From: Solenopsis invicta
Taxonomy: Eukaryota; Arthropoda; Insecta; Hymenoptera; Formicidae
Direction: 5' to 3'
NCBI RefSeq assembly: GCF_016802725.1
Contig: NC_052671.1
Coordinates: 9,839,501-9,903,500, forward strand
DNA length: 64,000 nucleotides
In this document: positions 1 through 13,420 of the stretch, one piece after another
Position numbering within the stretch: position 1 is the stretch's first letter
Layout of the letters: each line of letters opens with the position of its first letter
Program-made: the position numbers and the translations under genes
Notes under the pieces: generated by a model
Seen by the model: only the letters and a program-made list of their open reading frames with translations
Database searches by the model: none
Told to the model about the DNA's origin: nothing

Positions 1-953
1 TAATTTAATTTATTATTTAATTTATTATTTTATTATTTTACTTTTTTGACATTAATTTATTTCTTTTTGTACGTATACCATTTTCTTCCATTTCCAATAC
101 TATTTTTAAATTTTAATTTAAATTCTCCATTGTCAGAGGTTTATTTTGTCTCTCTTTTTGCCTTTAAATAAAATATCTCAACGGAGATTCTTATTTCTGA
201 TAATGAGTGACCCAAATTCTTATCAATTATCGACCACTTTTTTCTTATTATATATTCCAAGTCTAAAAACGGCGTACGTGCGCACTCTAATGCACTCGAG
301 TCTCAAACCTGGTTGTATAATTCCATAATGAAACTTGCACAATCTTCAGATATTGGATTGTTCAAAGGAGTATTTGGTACGAAACATACAGCTGAATGTA
401 AAAATCTTGCTTGCATATATGCTGCGTAAATATCATATTGAATTAGAAACAATTTTCTAGCTAAGAAAAATACTCTTGCTTTGCGATACAACACAATCAT
501 GCGGGAATGTATTCTGATGTATTCTTCTAAGATTTTCTAAATTGGCCGTACATGTTGTTCAGATCGAACTTTTTAGTGGAATGCATTTTATTCAAAAATT
601 GTTTCATAATTCAGGATTAAAGAAAAAATGTTTGATAACAATGTATCAAAATATACAGTATAATATTAAATTATTGTAAGCAATATAATATGAAATGTAT
701 ATAACACATGATGGAAATATTATATTTACTCTATTTTGATATTGCACATATTAAACTGAAAAATGAAAATAATATTATAAACCCTAATGAACGCAGTATT
801 ATATATCGAAAATAACCCATAATAAATTTGATGCAGATAGTAATTAATATTTTTATTTACTCGTATATATTATACAATTTATACGTATAATTAAAAATTT
901 GGTTCATGTCGCTAAAAATGTATACGAATACGAACGCAATTGTGTATGTTCTG
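1..953. other. AT-rich DNA, nothing recognised
   Basis: Low-complexity AT-rich sequence. The two open stretches of 60-65 codons on opposite strands (146-328, 303-500) have no recognisable motif or coding composition. No repeat ends were found. Confidence 0.6.
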
Positions 954-1058
954 TCAACTCGTGAAAGGCTCAGTTTTGTAAAAGCCAATTATCCGGTCGC
1001 ACAAAGAGCTAATTAATTAAAGCTCCAATTTTTCAATGTACCCCTTGTGCATGTCACT
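954..1058 (+). repeat. Direct repeat R1, copy a
   Basis: It runs from TCAACTCGTGAAAGGCTCAG through ATTATCCGGTCGCACAAAGAG and CTAATTAATTAAAG to CAATGTACCCCTTGTGCATG. It is close to 2278-2391, including the last 50 bp, which are nearly identical. Function unknown. Conservation of the ATTAATTAAAG core between copies could reflect a recent duplication or a constrained non-coding element. Confidence 0.7.
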
Positions 1059-1110
1059 TGGACCGATTCCAAAAATTACGTAGTGGTATGATTGATGCGG
1101 GTATGTATAT

Positions 1111-1280
1111 ATAAAGAAACGCACTGGCAGATAAATGAGCCTCGAAATTGTATCGGTATATGAATGAATGATAAATATCCGTAATCAACTTATGAAAGAC
1201 TTAGTTGTTAGTTTTGTAGAAGCCAGTAATTATCCGGTCATATAAAGTGCTAATTATTTAAAGCACCTATATTTTACAGT
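1111..1280 (+). repeat. Direct repeat R1, copy b (diverged, with upstream extension)
   Basis: ATAAAGAAACGCACTGGCAG, ATCGGTATATGAATGAATG and ATCCGTAATCAACT are followed by the R1 core in mutated form (ATTATCCGGTCATATAAAGTG). It matches 2182-2391 over the whole length, so b and the third copy share a longer ancestral unit than copy a. Confidence 0.7.
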
Positions 1281-1339
1281 AAGTTGTTGGTAAAGTCATG
1301 AGGCATTTTTACATTATAATAATTTAGATTATAACGCAT

Positions 1340-1555
1340 ACGCACTGAGAGAAAAAAATATCTTAATCTTAATAAATATTTATTCCAATAATAGTAATAA
1401 AATATTTACGATACATAAACTTTTACTTTATAAAAAAAGGATATTTAAATGAAATTAGTGGTTGTTGTACTAAATAAATTCATATTTACATTTGGCAAAT
1501 ATTTCATTAGTACTATTCGAATAAATATTTATTAAAATTTAATAATTTTTCCCTC
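1340..1555. mobile_element. AT-rich inverted-repeat MITE
   Basis: The left arm CACTGAGAGAAAAAAATATC then TTAATAAATATTTATTCCAA pairs with the right arm read inward GAGGGAAAAATTATTAAATT then TTAATAAATATTTATTCGAA. Both continue with TAGTA-type and AAATATTT blocks. Arms are about 70 bp and total length about 215 bp. Confidence 0.6.
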
Positions 1556-2181
1556 GCATAATGCATTTTTTTTTAAATGAGTCCAAGTCACGAAAGACGC
1601 AAAATTGCATTCGTATTCATACGCGTTCGTAGCGATATGAATATGTTCAAGCAAGTTTCGTACAGAACACATTACCCGGTACTGTGCGTATAATTCATAC
1701 CAGGCTATAATGACGCAACGGAGGTTGAGGTTTGAAGACGTCGAAACGCCTGGCGTTGATTGAAAGGACGAAGGATGACTCGAATTTGTAATCAAACGCT
1801 CACGAGAGGCGACACCGCCGCTGCCGCACGTCGAGCCTCGTATGCGCCGTTGATTCGAATTCTCCGGGGAGATTGCAAGCTACCGGAATTGCTGCTGCAT
1901 GTAGGCCAAAGTTAGGCGCGACACCTGATTATTTAGATCGCATTATCTCTTACCTCTCGTGCTGGATTTTGCAAAATTAACTGCCGCTTTGCATTCGGCG
2001 GGAGAGTTATAGCGCCAGCTTCGGTACCTCAATTTTTATAGTACCGGCGATCGCGCTGAAAATCCCCTCGTTTCAAAGACATTAAGGTAATAGCTATTTC
2101 GTAATACGACCCGTTATAACCACTCTGCATTTCGTTTCAAAGCCAGGTTATCGAGAGCGAAACACGATAGAAATCCAGCGA

Positions 2182-2391
2182 ATAAAGAAATACACTGGCG
2201 TACAGCAGATAAATGTGTGAGCTTTAGTCGGAATTTTATCGGTATGTGAATGAATGATGAATATCGGAATCCGTAATCAACTCGTGGAAGGCTCAGTTGT
2301 CAGTTCTGTAGGGGCCAATAATTATCCGGTCGCATAAAGAGCTAATTAATTAAAGCGCCAATTTTTCAATGTACCCCTTGTGTATGTCACT
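2182..2391 (+). repeat. Direct repeat R1, copy c (longest)
   Basis: It contains both the upstream part shared with 1111-1280 (ATAAAGAAATACACTGGCG, ATCGGTATGTGAATGAATG) and the 3' part shared with 954-1058 (TTTTTCAATGTACCCCTTG). It therefore looks closest to the complete unit, about 210 bp. No inverted ends or target duplications were seen. Confidence 0.7.
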
Positions 2392-4761
2392 GTTCGCATA
2401 ATTATTTTCCGTGCGGCGCGGCGTTACTGATTATTATTTTATGGTATGATAAAACACATCAGCCCGCGTGCATTTCGGCAGCGTGAAATGTATCGAAATT
2501 TGTAATCAGCAGAGCGAAAGCACGACCGCAAATTGAATATAATCGAATCGATTGTGTGTGTAAAAAATTGATTAATTAATGAATAATTAATAGTACAGAT
2601 TCATACGTACGACCTTATCAAAGTATTTCGCCTCTATTTCAAAAACTACAGCGGAAATAGCAGTTTGTTGAAACTAATAATAGATTATTTTCTATAAAGA
2701 GCTAATATGTATTTACGTCATTCGTAATTTATAACATTTATAATATTATTTCTGCTAAACAGTTTTTTATGCTAAATAAAGTGTTATAAATAAAAGATGA
2801 AAATTAAACATTTTATTTAATAGAGAGATTGAATGTTCTTATCAAATAATATTTAAATTATCTAGTGTATGTAATATGAAATTTGCAACGATATTTAATG
2901 TTATTTTAATAGAAAAAGATTAACTTAACTATTCATTATAAAAAATTTTAGGCGTGTTGCCTAATTTAAAATTGTATTTTGTAGATTTTAATGATTATGA
3001 AATTAATAATTTGAATAATTTTTATCAGTTATATTTAGTACGTCGGCCGATATTTCATAATCTTTTGTAACTTTTGTAACGAGGCAAATATCCCTGTTGT
3101 ACATTACTTTTCGGCTTCGTGCCTCGGGATGTTCATAATGAACCGCTAAATGGCTTGGCGCGTCGCGGAATGCGAGGTCCGATCCCGAGCTTCATTCGAG
3201 AGATCGTCGTCCAGAAATTCGCAGTCGCGACGAAACGGTTTCTAACAGGTGCCGAACGATAATTACTGTAGTGCCGGACGAGAGAGATGACCGTTGGAAA
3301 TATACGACCCAGATGTTTTGATACTCCATATGGATTCGCGGAGGACTCTCGCGAGAACGACGCCGCACTCGGAACAATAGCGCGAGAGACGGAGAAACGG
3401 TTATGAGCGGCGACGGGCCAGGGAGAATAGGGGAGGATAAACGGAAGAAAAAAAGGATAGAAAAAAAGGGGGACGATGGACGACGAAGGGCCGTGCGTGG
3501 TTAGAAAGGCGAGATGATGGTGCAGGTAAAGAGAGAGAGACAGAGAGAGAGAGAGAGAAAAAAGGGAAAGACGAAGGGGACGATCGATGGAGAGACGGGA
3601 ACGGAGAAAGGGAAAGGTGGAGAGAGAGAAAGAGGAAGCGTCGCGGCTCAGTCGACCTAATGAGCTCTCCGGCTCCGGGACGAAAATAATTATAGAAATT
3701 TCCTGCCGATGAACGAAGCACCTTAAGAAAGATTGCCTCCCATTAATAAGCCACAGACGTATTTGCCTCCAGAATTATAATCAGGCTACGAGAGCTCTGA
3801 GAGCGTTCGTGTTTCCGTGAAATTCGTGCGCCGTTCGAGGCACGACGGAACGATTTGGCCTACTATAGATTAATATGCTTAGCCCACGTTCATCGGGAAC
3901 GATGAATCACTCGTGATCTTATTGATTTTTCTGTCTCTCTTTTGATCTCCGCCAAGGGAAGATACGCATGCCAAGAATTTCCTGGCTACGTATCGTTATA
4001 TATGTACAGATATAACGTACTGTATATTAAGCATCGAGTCAGCTGTGTTGATTATCGCTTTAGAAGTTTTATTATCCTGTTTTTACGTATATGTATATTC
4101 TTGTAGATTCACGATATAAGAATATATGTATATTCTTGTATAATAATCATTTGTAGTTACTCTTCTCTTGAATGGTCCAACGTCTGTATCACGATAGACG
4201 ACTGTAATGTACGAATGCATTTACACTAGCAGAGTTGATTTATTGACGAATCTATTATCGCAATTGATTTGCTATTACTAATGGGCTGTGAATTGGTACA
4301 ATATGGAAACTGATTGATGATAACGACTCGCCATTACGGATCAGATGGTGAAAACGAAAGTCTCTCGCAACGTTAAGCCATAGCGCTCGCTTTACCTGTT
4401 ACGAGTTCTATGACTATTAATTACCGCCAGATAGTTTCTGCTTGTTAATTACATAGCATAAAGTCGTCTCTTCGTTAGAGTCCTTATTTTTCGATCAAAA
4501 GTGTAACAACTACAATTTCGGCGAAATTACATTCTCGTCAGCTCAACTTGCGATCGATACGTCGTCATTAGCGCGTAGATACCGCGGATCGATTAAACCA
4601 CATATTATTCATCAGAGGTGTTTCCTAATTACCAAACTATTCAATAACTTTCGATCTGCTAACATTCACTTACCTATCTCTACTTTTACACGACTTACAT
4701 TAACGTTTTGTTAACAGTACATGATGTCTGCGCGGAAACCCGCGCGAACAATTTTGTTGAA
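2392..4761. other. Unassigned DNA with a purine-rich GC island
   Basis: AT-rich to about 3100, then a GC-richer island (3100-3720). The island contains a long purine-rich stretch 3400-3640 with a (GA)n run at 3531-3560. Open frames here are by-products of the purine bias. No exon with convincing splice sites was seen. An island of this kind could be a promoter or enhancer of a gene outside the window. Confidence 0.5.
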
Positions 4762-5200
4762 TTACACACGAAGAGAACGGTTTTGCTGAAGTATCTAAAA
4801 ATTTTTGTTGGATACAGATCTGAAAATAATTTTGTTACGCTATCGAATTAAATGTGCTGGACTTTCAAGTTGATTGCTAGAATTAATGTCAAAATTTTTT
4901 TGCAGCATTGCTCGTTACGCTTGAACATCTGTCATGATTATTTTGATAGTCTAATAACATTATTTTTGGATCTGCTAAATATTTAGATATTTTAACAAAA
5001 CTGTGCAGATCTGTGCTCTGAAAAGAATTATGTCAAATTATTTTAAAAAATTGTCGGACGTTTAATTTGGCTGTTAGAATGTCAAAGTTGTCATGCTCGG
5101 GCGTCCTACATAAATTATTTTGATAGCAAAATATTAAGTTATTTTCCGATCTGTATCTAACTAAATTTTGAGAGGCGGCAACAAAATTGTTCTTTCCGTG
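4762..5200. mobile_element. Inverted-repeat element, about 440 bp, with an internal third copy
   Basis: The left arm ends with GGATACAGATCTGAAAATAA then TTTTGTTACGCTATC. The right arm, reversed, gives AGATACAGATCGGAAAATAA then CTTAATATTTTGCTATC. Outer parts (AACGGTTTTGCTG / AACAATTTTGTTG) also match, giving arms of about 80 bp. A further related copy at about 4907-4980 (ATTATTTTGATAGTC...TTTTTGGATCTG) runs parallel to the right arm. No coding potential. Confidence 0.6.
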
Positions 5201-8200
5201 TGCTCGCTGGCATAATAAAACGGCTTAAAATCCGTTTAATATTCCGAGAAGGTAATTAACGAGCTTCAGTTTTAATATTTCATGAAGTTCTCATTGCTTG
5301 TTGATTACTTTCTTAAATACCAAACACTTTTGAAGCTCTTTTTAGCCCGGTACCGATGTTAACCCTGCCTGCCAACGCAATCGCACACGGGCCTGACTCA
5401 CGGCACTTACTCAGACTGACTCACCAGACAAAGCTATCGATCGATCAAGACAAAGCGATCGATCAAGAGAGGACGCAAATGGCAGCGCGGCGCTGCCTGC
5501 CGCTTCGCAGGCAAACCGCTGCATCGATTGTCAGCGAGATCATTTTTCACTCGAAACGACGGGGCGGGTTTTCGCGCCCGGGACGACGAAGACGAGCTCC
5601 GGAGCCCGCGGGACTTGCGGCGCGCAAGTATTTTGCATATGAAAGGTTCGCCTTTGCTTTCTGCCAATACATAAGCCGCTAAGTTTGTTGTCACGCGGCA
5701 AGCGACGTGAGTGGCAGCTCGCGTTGCCGCACGAGTGCATTTCGCGTCTCCTCTTGCATCGGTAGGGGAAGAAACCACCTCGATGCGCGGCGGTGATGCA
5801 TTCTGACGCTCGACGCGGGTGTACGTTTCGCGGATCGGTTTCTCGAAGGCGCAAAAGCGATTCGCATCGATCGATGCGCGCCGACCGGCGGCGCGGCGGC
5901 GTGTGTGCGTGTTTGCTCGCGCGGCATGCATCGTCGGAGCGTGTTATGCGAGGAGCGACACGAAACGCACTGCAATTTGATCGATCGTGAATCTTGATCG
6001 TCGTACCGTTCAGTTTGTGCTAATCCGATCTGGCTTTCATGGCAAAACATTCCTCACGCCTGACCTCACCTGATCTTTAATTTTAACTGACGTAAATTAC
6101 AAGTAATTAGACAGGACTGTCTCATTAATTCAGCTTTTCTCTTTACACTGATATCGAGAGAAAAAACAGGAGTTATAATCTTAATATAAACTAAGTTCCA
6201 GAATCGCAGATAAATGACATTTTATTTCTTGTTTATTTGTGATTTATTATTATAATGTATTCATTGTAATTTTTTTGCTGGTAATGTTGTCGCTTAACAG
6301 CTCTGACAGCATAAAAGTTCAAAAGACGTCCTGTGAAGCCATTCCTTAGACGTCTTTTGGACGTCTTTGCAACATCTTTCAGACTTTTGTGCCGTCCGGG
6401 ATATAACATATTAACTTTATTTAACTTCAGTTGAATGTACGCAATTATTTGCTTTATGGAAAGGAGCGAACGTTTTACGTGAATTTTTCCAATGAAATTT
6501 TCTACCCTTGAGAAAAAACCGAAAAAAATCTACAGAAAAAAATCGGTTTCTCTTCAAATCTTTAAAATTATACTCCTCGATATCTATAATAATTTATAAA
6601 ATAAGTAGTAATTATTATAAATTTGTAATAATTTATAGAACTATTCGAAAATTGCGAAAAAGAATCGCATCGCATTTTTGCTAAAGAAAAATTTACTTCG
6701 AATTCGTCTCTCAAATATCAGCGAATTTTGTGTGAAACGTTATATATATTACAATTAAAAAAATGTGTGATCTTTGCAAAAAGTACGCAGTTATCGTATA
6801 AATCTTTAAAATTACTTACGAAACTGTAAGTACGTTCGAAAGAAACAAGAGCAAAATACTTAAGTAATAAAAAGTCACCGCGCGCGTTTCAGCTGATTTG
6901 TGGCGCACATTCTACGGGTGCGTCACGTAGCCTCCGTTGCAATCAATAGCACAATAGATTCTCTTTTATCGTGCGAGTTTCCGCGAAGAAGGACGAAAAA
7001 GGAGCCGAGTGCGGCCGGGTTAACGCGCCGCGTCTTGAATCTCGCTAAAGCGAAACCGAACTTCGCCGTCCCGTTTTTACGCTGCGAGCTCATTTCGTCT
7101 CGGATACGGGCGAGCGCCACTTTTATTACGCGTTCGGTATTCTAATTTCAAATTTCCGAAACAAATGAGCGCTTTTCACGGCGCGACCCAAGACAGGCGT
7201 CCCAGCGCCGGCAGATTCGCCGTGGGATTACTTCGTCTCGGTTTATGGAGATTAAAATCGGCGCGCGTGCACGAACGCGCTAAAAAGCAAGGTGCGCGCG
7301 CGTACCCGCGTTGCATTCCGCGGAACGTAACACGAGGCGAACTCTGGGGGCAGAGGAGACGCAGCGCAACGGCGCCGTAAACGTGATTTAATAGTAATAC
7401 ATAACGCATTTTATACACCTCGTACCGGGAATTGCGCGATCGTCTTCAAGGACTTCGTCGACTCGTTTGTATCGATGCCACACAGTACCGAGTGATTTCT
7501 TGTAATAAGAGTCAGAAGCGAAGACCGCATTAAGTTGCGAGTCTCGTGCTTGTCAGTATGTTCCATCTCTCGCGTAGCAAGACGATTTGCTTGTTCGATG
7601 TAGCTACAATACTATATCTTATCGAGAACCTGCTGCTATATTACATCCTAAGAAGATTCATTAAATATAAAAGAATAATACCTATACAGAATATTTCCTG
7701 TAGCTTGATTATTTAGAGGTCACAAACATTTTTTTAATGGGGTGTGGCTTTTTATTAGCGTAGTAATGTATAATAGTTTATAAAAAAAATGCAACCATAT
7801 AAGTAAGCTATATTAAACTTAAGAGGATCTTGAAACATAAAAAAATTGTATCTAAATATCACATTTATTAACATTAGCCAAGTTTGATCAGTTATATCTC
7901 GAAAACTGTTAATTTTAGGAGGTCGCACCTACTTTTAATCAAGACATCTGGAACTACAATTTTCCAAAATGTGAGAAGATTTGACCGAGAACCAAAATTC
8001 ATAAGAAATGTGTGAGGTTTTTTGTTTATGATTGATAATGAGAATTCAAGAATTTCTAAATGTTGTAAGAATCACAAAAATAACGTGTACATCATTTTTT
8101 TATTATTACTTCGAATAAGCAAAGTGAATCATTTTATGTACGGAATACAACGTGGCGATTTGGCCTGCTGGGTTTGTACGTGCTTTAGCTGTAGCTAATG

Positions 8201-11200
8201 TGGCATTCACGCCAAATTTCGCGCATTCGAACTCCTTTGTCCAATCCAATAGCCGACTTCTCACGTGTCCGCTCTTAAATCGCGTTCTAACGGGAACGTT
8301 GTCTCCGTCGCGACATTCAACGACCGACAATAAAAAAGACAGAGACTTTAATGAAGACATGAGAATGTAGGAAACGCTGTAATGTAGGGAACGTAAAAAG
8401 GGCGAGGGTCGGAAAGGTAATTCCATAAACTTCCATTTGCAGAATAATGCGCAGTGACTTTAGTATCGGTCGCATATAAATCCAATTTAGTACGAAAATC
8501 AACGTTAATCAACGAGAAATAAATGAGAAATAAAAAGAATTAATATTTATTCGTCGCTCCTTCTATGACAGTTTTACTGAAAAATATTTTTCGGCTGTTT
8601 CGTTCATCGCCATTTTACTTGACGCAAAGCGCGATATGGATAGCCGAATATATTTCACGAGGTTTTATTACATTAAGCGCACAATTAGCCCATTACGCGC
8701 GCGATACGTTGCGTTAATACGGCGCGACCGAGTATTATCAATATTTTATTAATCGACAGTACTAAAATTCCGCCGATTCGAAGGTAATGCGCGTTTCGTG
8801 TCGGTCGGATTTTATAAATTCATAATTCACACTTCGGGGGCTACCGCTGTTATTGACCCGTAATAAAGTTGCAGTTCGTAAAAGTGGCAAGCCCGTGGGC
8901 TGTCAGCAGCATGAAATTCCTGCATTATCAAGGTCAAAGCGGAACGAGCGTGACGTTTTAGCGAAGCTGTTACCCGTGTCACGCACGAGTGGCCGTGATA
9001 ACCGACGACAATGGATGCTTCTCGGAAGCATCAGTCTCGGTCTGGTCAGCGACTCCCGCTTCCTTTTCCAGATCGGACGACCAGCAAAAAATGATTAAGG
9101 GGTACCTATCGACATTCCAGGACGCGAGGCGACTGCATCGGCAGATATTGTTAGATATCGTAAAATAAATCGAGCCTAAACGATATTGATGGTGCACTGG
9201 CTCTGAGTTGTTGCTCTGTACAGCCGGCTGTGAACACGTGAGATGCAAAAACATTGCTTTGTATATCGACCATAGGAGTCGTCTCGCTGTGAAATCCTAC
9301 GTAGACATTACACTACGAAACATTACTTTCGCAGTTGTATAACTCAATTTAATAGCGACTAGCAGCATTAGTTTGTACGAATCAGTTAGATTAATCCTTA
9401 AACTGTAATGCCGGTCTTACAGACCGCTATTGAAACTTTACTTGTGAATAACTTTCTTGAGATCCACAAGAAGCGCTTTAAACTCATAGTATCTTCATAT
9501 GCCATTCGTCTCCAAATACTGTAGTGGTCTCATTGTCATTCGCTGGGAACGTGTAACAAAACAGTTGAAAAATTGTAGCGATCTCACAAATCGGGATTTA
9601 CCTTTTACCTTACTTTTTCGCAGTATTGGGTATATATGTATTTCTTTATTTATTTACACATTTTAACTCTTATTTATTGGTGCAATGTTATATTTTAATG
9701 TTAGGAAAATTTTTATGATTCAACTCTTTTGGGATTTTTTTAGGATTTTAAAAAATTTTTTGAATGGGAGTAGATTTTTTGAAAATTGGCCTTTTTCGAA
9801 CCTTGACCCTAAATAACGGGCCAACGTATCAACCTCCGCTTTGTGCCAACAATTTCCTTTTTTTATGTTCTTTTGAATAATATATTGCAATATGGAAGGG
9901 CTCGATTTAAAATATTTAAATTGGTATCCCGCAAGAGAACCCCTTGAGGGGTGCAATTCCCTTAAAACAAGCCCCTCGAAATGATCAAATATGTATTTTG
10001 CAATTTTTCATAATTTCAAATCATTTCCGAAATATATCTGGTAAAATTCTACAAACTTTAGAAACTTTTTATGTATGAGATTTTTTTGTTAATTTTTACA
10101 TTAAAGTATCTTTCTCCATCTCTCTTATTCACAAGTATAGAGAATAATTAAAAATACATATTTTTTTATTATAAGGAACTTATAAAATTAGCGGTTTGTC
10201 AAACTGCTGTTACTAATAGTGTGATTTGTGTCAAGCGTTATAGTTTAAGGGTTAAAAATATATCACACGTAAACCGAGGAATGTGGAATAAATCCATTCT
10301 GACTGTGTCATCCGTCGCGTATTATTCATTTTCTTGAAGCGAATCACATTGATAACGATCGCTAATCAATGGATAGATTACTAATACGGATTCACTTAAT
10401 TCGCGACGTAACACGTGTGTGTCGATTGTACGACATAGAATGATTAATTTACGCGCGCTGTTTTAAGAAAACGATATCGTAAAGGGGACACCTATCGTTT
10501 CAAATAAAGCGTGAACGAATTGGATTGCCGGCCGAGACAAACGGCGCGGGGCTCCTCTACGAAAAACAATTTCCTGTTCCGAATGAATGGCATGGAACGG
10601 GAGCACATAAAGCGGAGATAAAGAGCGACGTTAAACACCGGTCCGCGCGACAATTTTCTTCTTCCCGCGGGCTGAGAAACCGAACAATTGGTATTAGCCG
10701 GGGCCAGGAAATTGCGGGAAAGGTAACGTAGCCGATCGTATCATATCGCATCGCTCCGCCACGCCGCGCCACGCCACGCCACTTCGGGTTTACACACGGA
10801 ATATATCACGTAACCGCTTTGGGAAAAGCCCGCCCGGCCGCGATACCCAAGAAAGTATAGGCACCGCCCGACCCGGGCGGCGCGGCGCGATGCACGCTCG
10901 GCGGAAACGTATTGCGTGATAAAATATGCATTGCGTGCGGTCGCAAGTGAGTTGGAATTCTGAACGCATGACCCGCGGGAATAAAGTAGATATTGCGTAG
11001 GTGAGGCAAATTAAAGCCGTAAATCGAGTCCAGGGATGCGCCAAATCGTTTCGCTGCTCGTGAGAGAGATAAGTTACCGCTCTCGGGTTACCGCAGCTCG
11101 CAAGCGCAGCCCACGTTTTGCGCTCGCACCGCGCGCGCGTTCGCGTCGCGCTTTATTGCGTTCGCCGGCCTGTCGCTCGTCGGCCCGGCCGCCTCGCGCA

Positions 11201-12874
11201 AAAGCACGTTAAATGCGTATCAATCCCGTTCGGAGCGTACCGGATCCGCCTCGTCATCGAATATCGAATCCCGCGGAAGATAATTACGAGCGTGTTCCTG
11301 GAGGGACCGGGCCGATTATATTCTCGCAACGACGTTAGATCTCTACCGCTCGTTTTTTTTTTCTTTTCTTTTCCCATGGCGCGATAACCAATTACCCTGG
11401 ATATTTAAAATTAAACAACGGCAACTTATTCTCAACCGCGAAAGTCAAGTAATTTGATAATGGCAGATAAATTATTTTATGCGTAACTATCGTAGGGAGG
11501 GTAATTGGCTATTGGTTTTGCACAATAAATGAATAATCGAGTAAGACTCTATAATTTATGGATTAGTCAAGAGAACCGAACGTAAATATTACTTTGTTCC
11601 AATTCATTTGAATATCTTTGAATAATTACAATTGAATTTTTGATAAGAATACATTGACCGCAATATTAAATTGATTTTCAATTTAATTTTGTGATATTCC
11701 AGTTCTAGTTTAATGTAAAAGCTGGTGTTTGATACCGAAAGTAACGTTTAGGTTTTGTGTTAAATCCGAATTATAAATTTGCAACATTCTTTTAAATTAT
11801 AAATTACACCGAAAGGTCATATAATAATGTCAAACTTATTCCTTATTAATTATAATTGATAATATTGTAATTGAAATTTCTTTAACGTACGTGTGCATTG
11901 CGCAAATGTACATTTACGAACGCGTGGCTTGACAGATTCTATCGTACGTGATAAAAATACTGTAGTTTTTGGGGAACTGTGCGAACAAATTATACTACCG
12001 TAAAAACACGAGTGAGAAATTGCTAGATGTATCCGCAAGATATATCGTAATTCCGCCATTTTCGCGGCTGTTAAGCAATTTCTTTCCCCTTCGAAATTCT
12101 CGCGGATCGTTACAATCCCAGCTGGATGGATGCTCGGATCCCTCGCAAATATGAATTATTAAATTTGGACAAAGGTTCACGCCTTGGCGATGTACTCGCG
12201 CGAGCGTACGTGCCCTGCAATAAGACGACCGAATGCAGGCGGACTCCCTGTAATCAAGTGCAATCTCGGCGACTGCTTATTTACACCTCGAGACCGGTGA
12301 AAGCCGCGCAACGAGGCACCACAATGAGGACCCGTCTGCAAAAATCATAAACACCGTGTACGGTCCTACGCTCATAAGTTCTCGCCGCAGTCTTAAGTTA
12401 GTCGACGCGGAGAAATTACCTTTACCCGATTTACTCGCGTCGTTTGTTGCTGCAAACATGAGTCTTTTAAAATAAACGAATATATTTACCTGCATGAATG
12501 CCGAATGGCTTATAAACGATGCACTCCTTCTTTCGCTGTTATTTTAGAATAAGCTTGCGTTTAATTTAAGTAAATCATATACATGAGGTTTTTTTTATCG
12601 CCTCGTTTATATTTTGAGAACAAAGGAACCATGTAACATAAACGTATGTGTGTGTGCAAACATATTATTGATGGAACAATATAATGTTACACATTGTAAA
12701 CTTATACTGAGGTCCATTTTCATAATGTATGCTTAACCAACAAGTCAGGTGACTGTAACTTAAAAATTAATTAACACATATTTTCACAAGCTTGTGGTTA
12801 AATAAATTAAAGGTTACGCATGTATGTACATAATCTTTATTTAATCGTAAGTTTATGAGAGAGAATACATATTA
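5201..12874. other. Long unassigned region with three GC-rich islands
   Basis: GC-rich islands at about 5350-5960, 6890-7400 and 10500-11400 alternate with AT-rich DNA. The islands yield many overlapping open frames on both strands, all Arg/Ala/Ser-rich and mutually incompatible, which is expected from GC bias without coding. A short cluster of AGACGTC motifs lies at about 6318-6370 (CAAAAGACGTCC and GACGTCTTTTGGACGTC). No RNA gene, transposase or splice-bounded exon was found. Confidence 0.5.
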
Positions 12875-13420
12875 TTAGATTGGTGCAAATGACATGGTTG
12901 TATTTTTTAATTTAATTTTTGGAACAACCAATTTAAATCTTGCTTTATCAATCAAGATAGTTTCTATCTATTTCAGTGCATTTCTGCCAACGTGCATTCA
13001 ATTGCATCAATACGGTTCTTGAAGAAATTAAAACGCCGTCGTCAATGACGGAGGATACATGTCTGTAAGGTAAATTGTCGAGGTTTGTGTCTCCAGACCG
13101 AAACTTTTCAAACCAACGCCCCGTCGTCCTTTCACTGACAGAACCTTCGCCGTAAGCAGTAATGCTTCGCGTTGCTTTAGCCGCACTCTGACTGAGTTTA
13201 AACTCGTACAAGTAAATTAAACGAATTTCTTTATTTTCCATGTTGACTTAAGCGCGAACTTCAACAATTAATACCATAGTAAATAAGTAAAGTTATGTAT
13301 ATAGATATATATAAGTTCACGTGCCGGGTATGTATTTGTACATGGTATACAGCGCTATGTGCATAAAAGAAAGATTAACTACAAAAGCGGAAAGTTTAAA
13401 ATACGAAAAGCGACCAATCT
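12875..13420 (-). mobile_element. Internally deleted mariner element
   Basis: The left end TTAGATTGGTGCAAATGAC is a typical mariner terminal repeat (TTAGGTTGGTGCAAA class), preceded by TA. The right end CGACCAATCTTA gives the inverted AGATTGGT, much eroded. The total of about 545 bp is less than half of the usual 1.3 kb. The interior holds a transposase remnant on the minus strand whose catalytic core has been removed. Confidence 0.75.
12948..13241 (-). pseudogene. Mariner transposase remnant: helix-turn-helix joined to C-terminal tail
   Basis: A 97-residue open frame. Residues 1-60 are the N-terminal helix-turn-helix of mariner/SETMAR-type transposases, recognisable from IRLIYLYEFKLSQSAA, GEGSVSERTTGRWFEKFRSGD and SSVIDDGVL. 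Residues 85-97, RWQKCTEIDRNYLD, match the extreme C-terminus of the same proteins (RWQKCI..dG.YF). The roughly 250 residues between, including all three catalytic aspartates (DD34D), are absent without loss of frame. It could at most encode a DNA-binding peptide; a functional role is not shown. Confidence 0.8.

Noticed and set aside
3401..3721. A 106-codon Ser/Leu/Pro-rich minus-strand frame.
   Set aside because: It is the complement of a purine-rich, GA-repeat stretch; the composition alone explains the open frame.
5434..5931. Overlapping Arg/Ala-rich frames of up to 165 codons on both strands.
   Set aside because: GC-rich DNA keeps several frames open at once; no consistent codon pattern, splice sites or domain.
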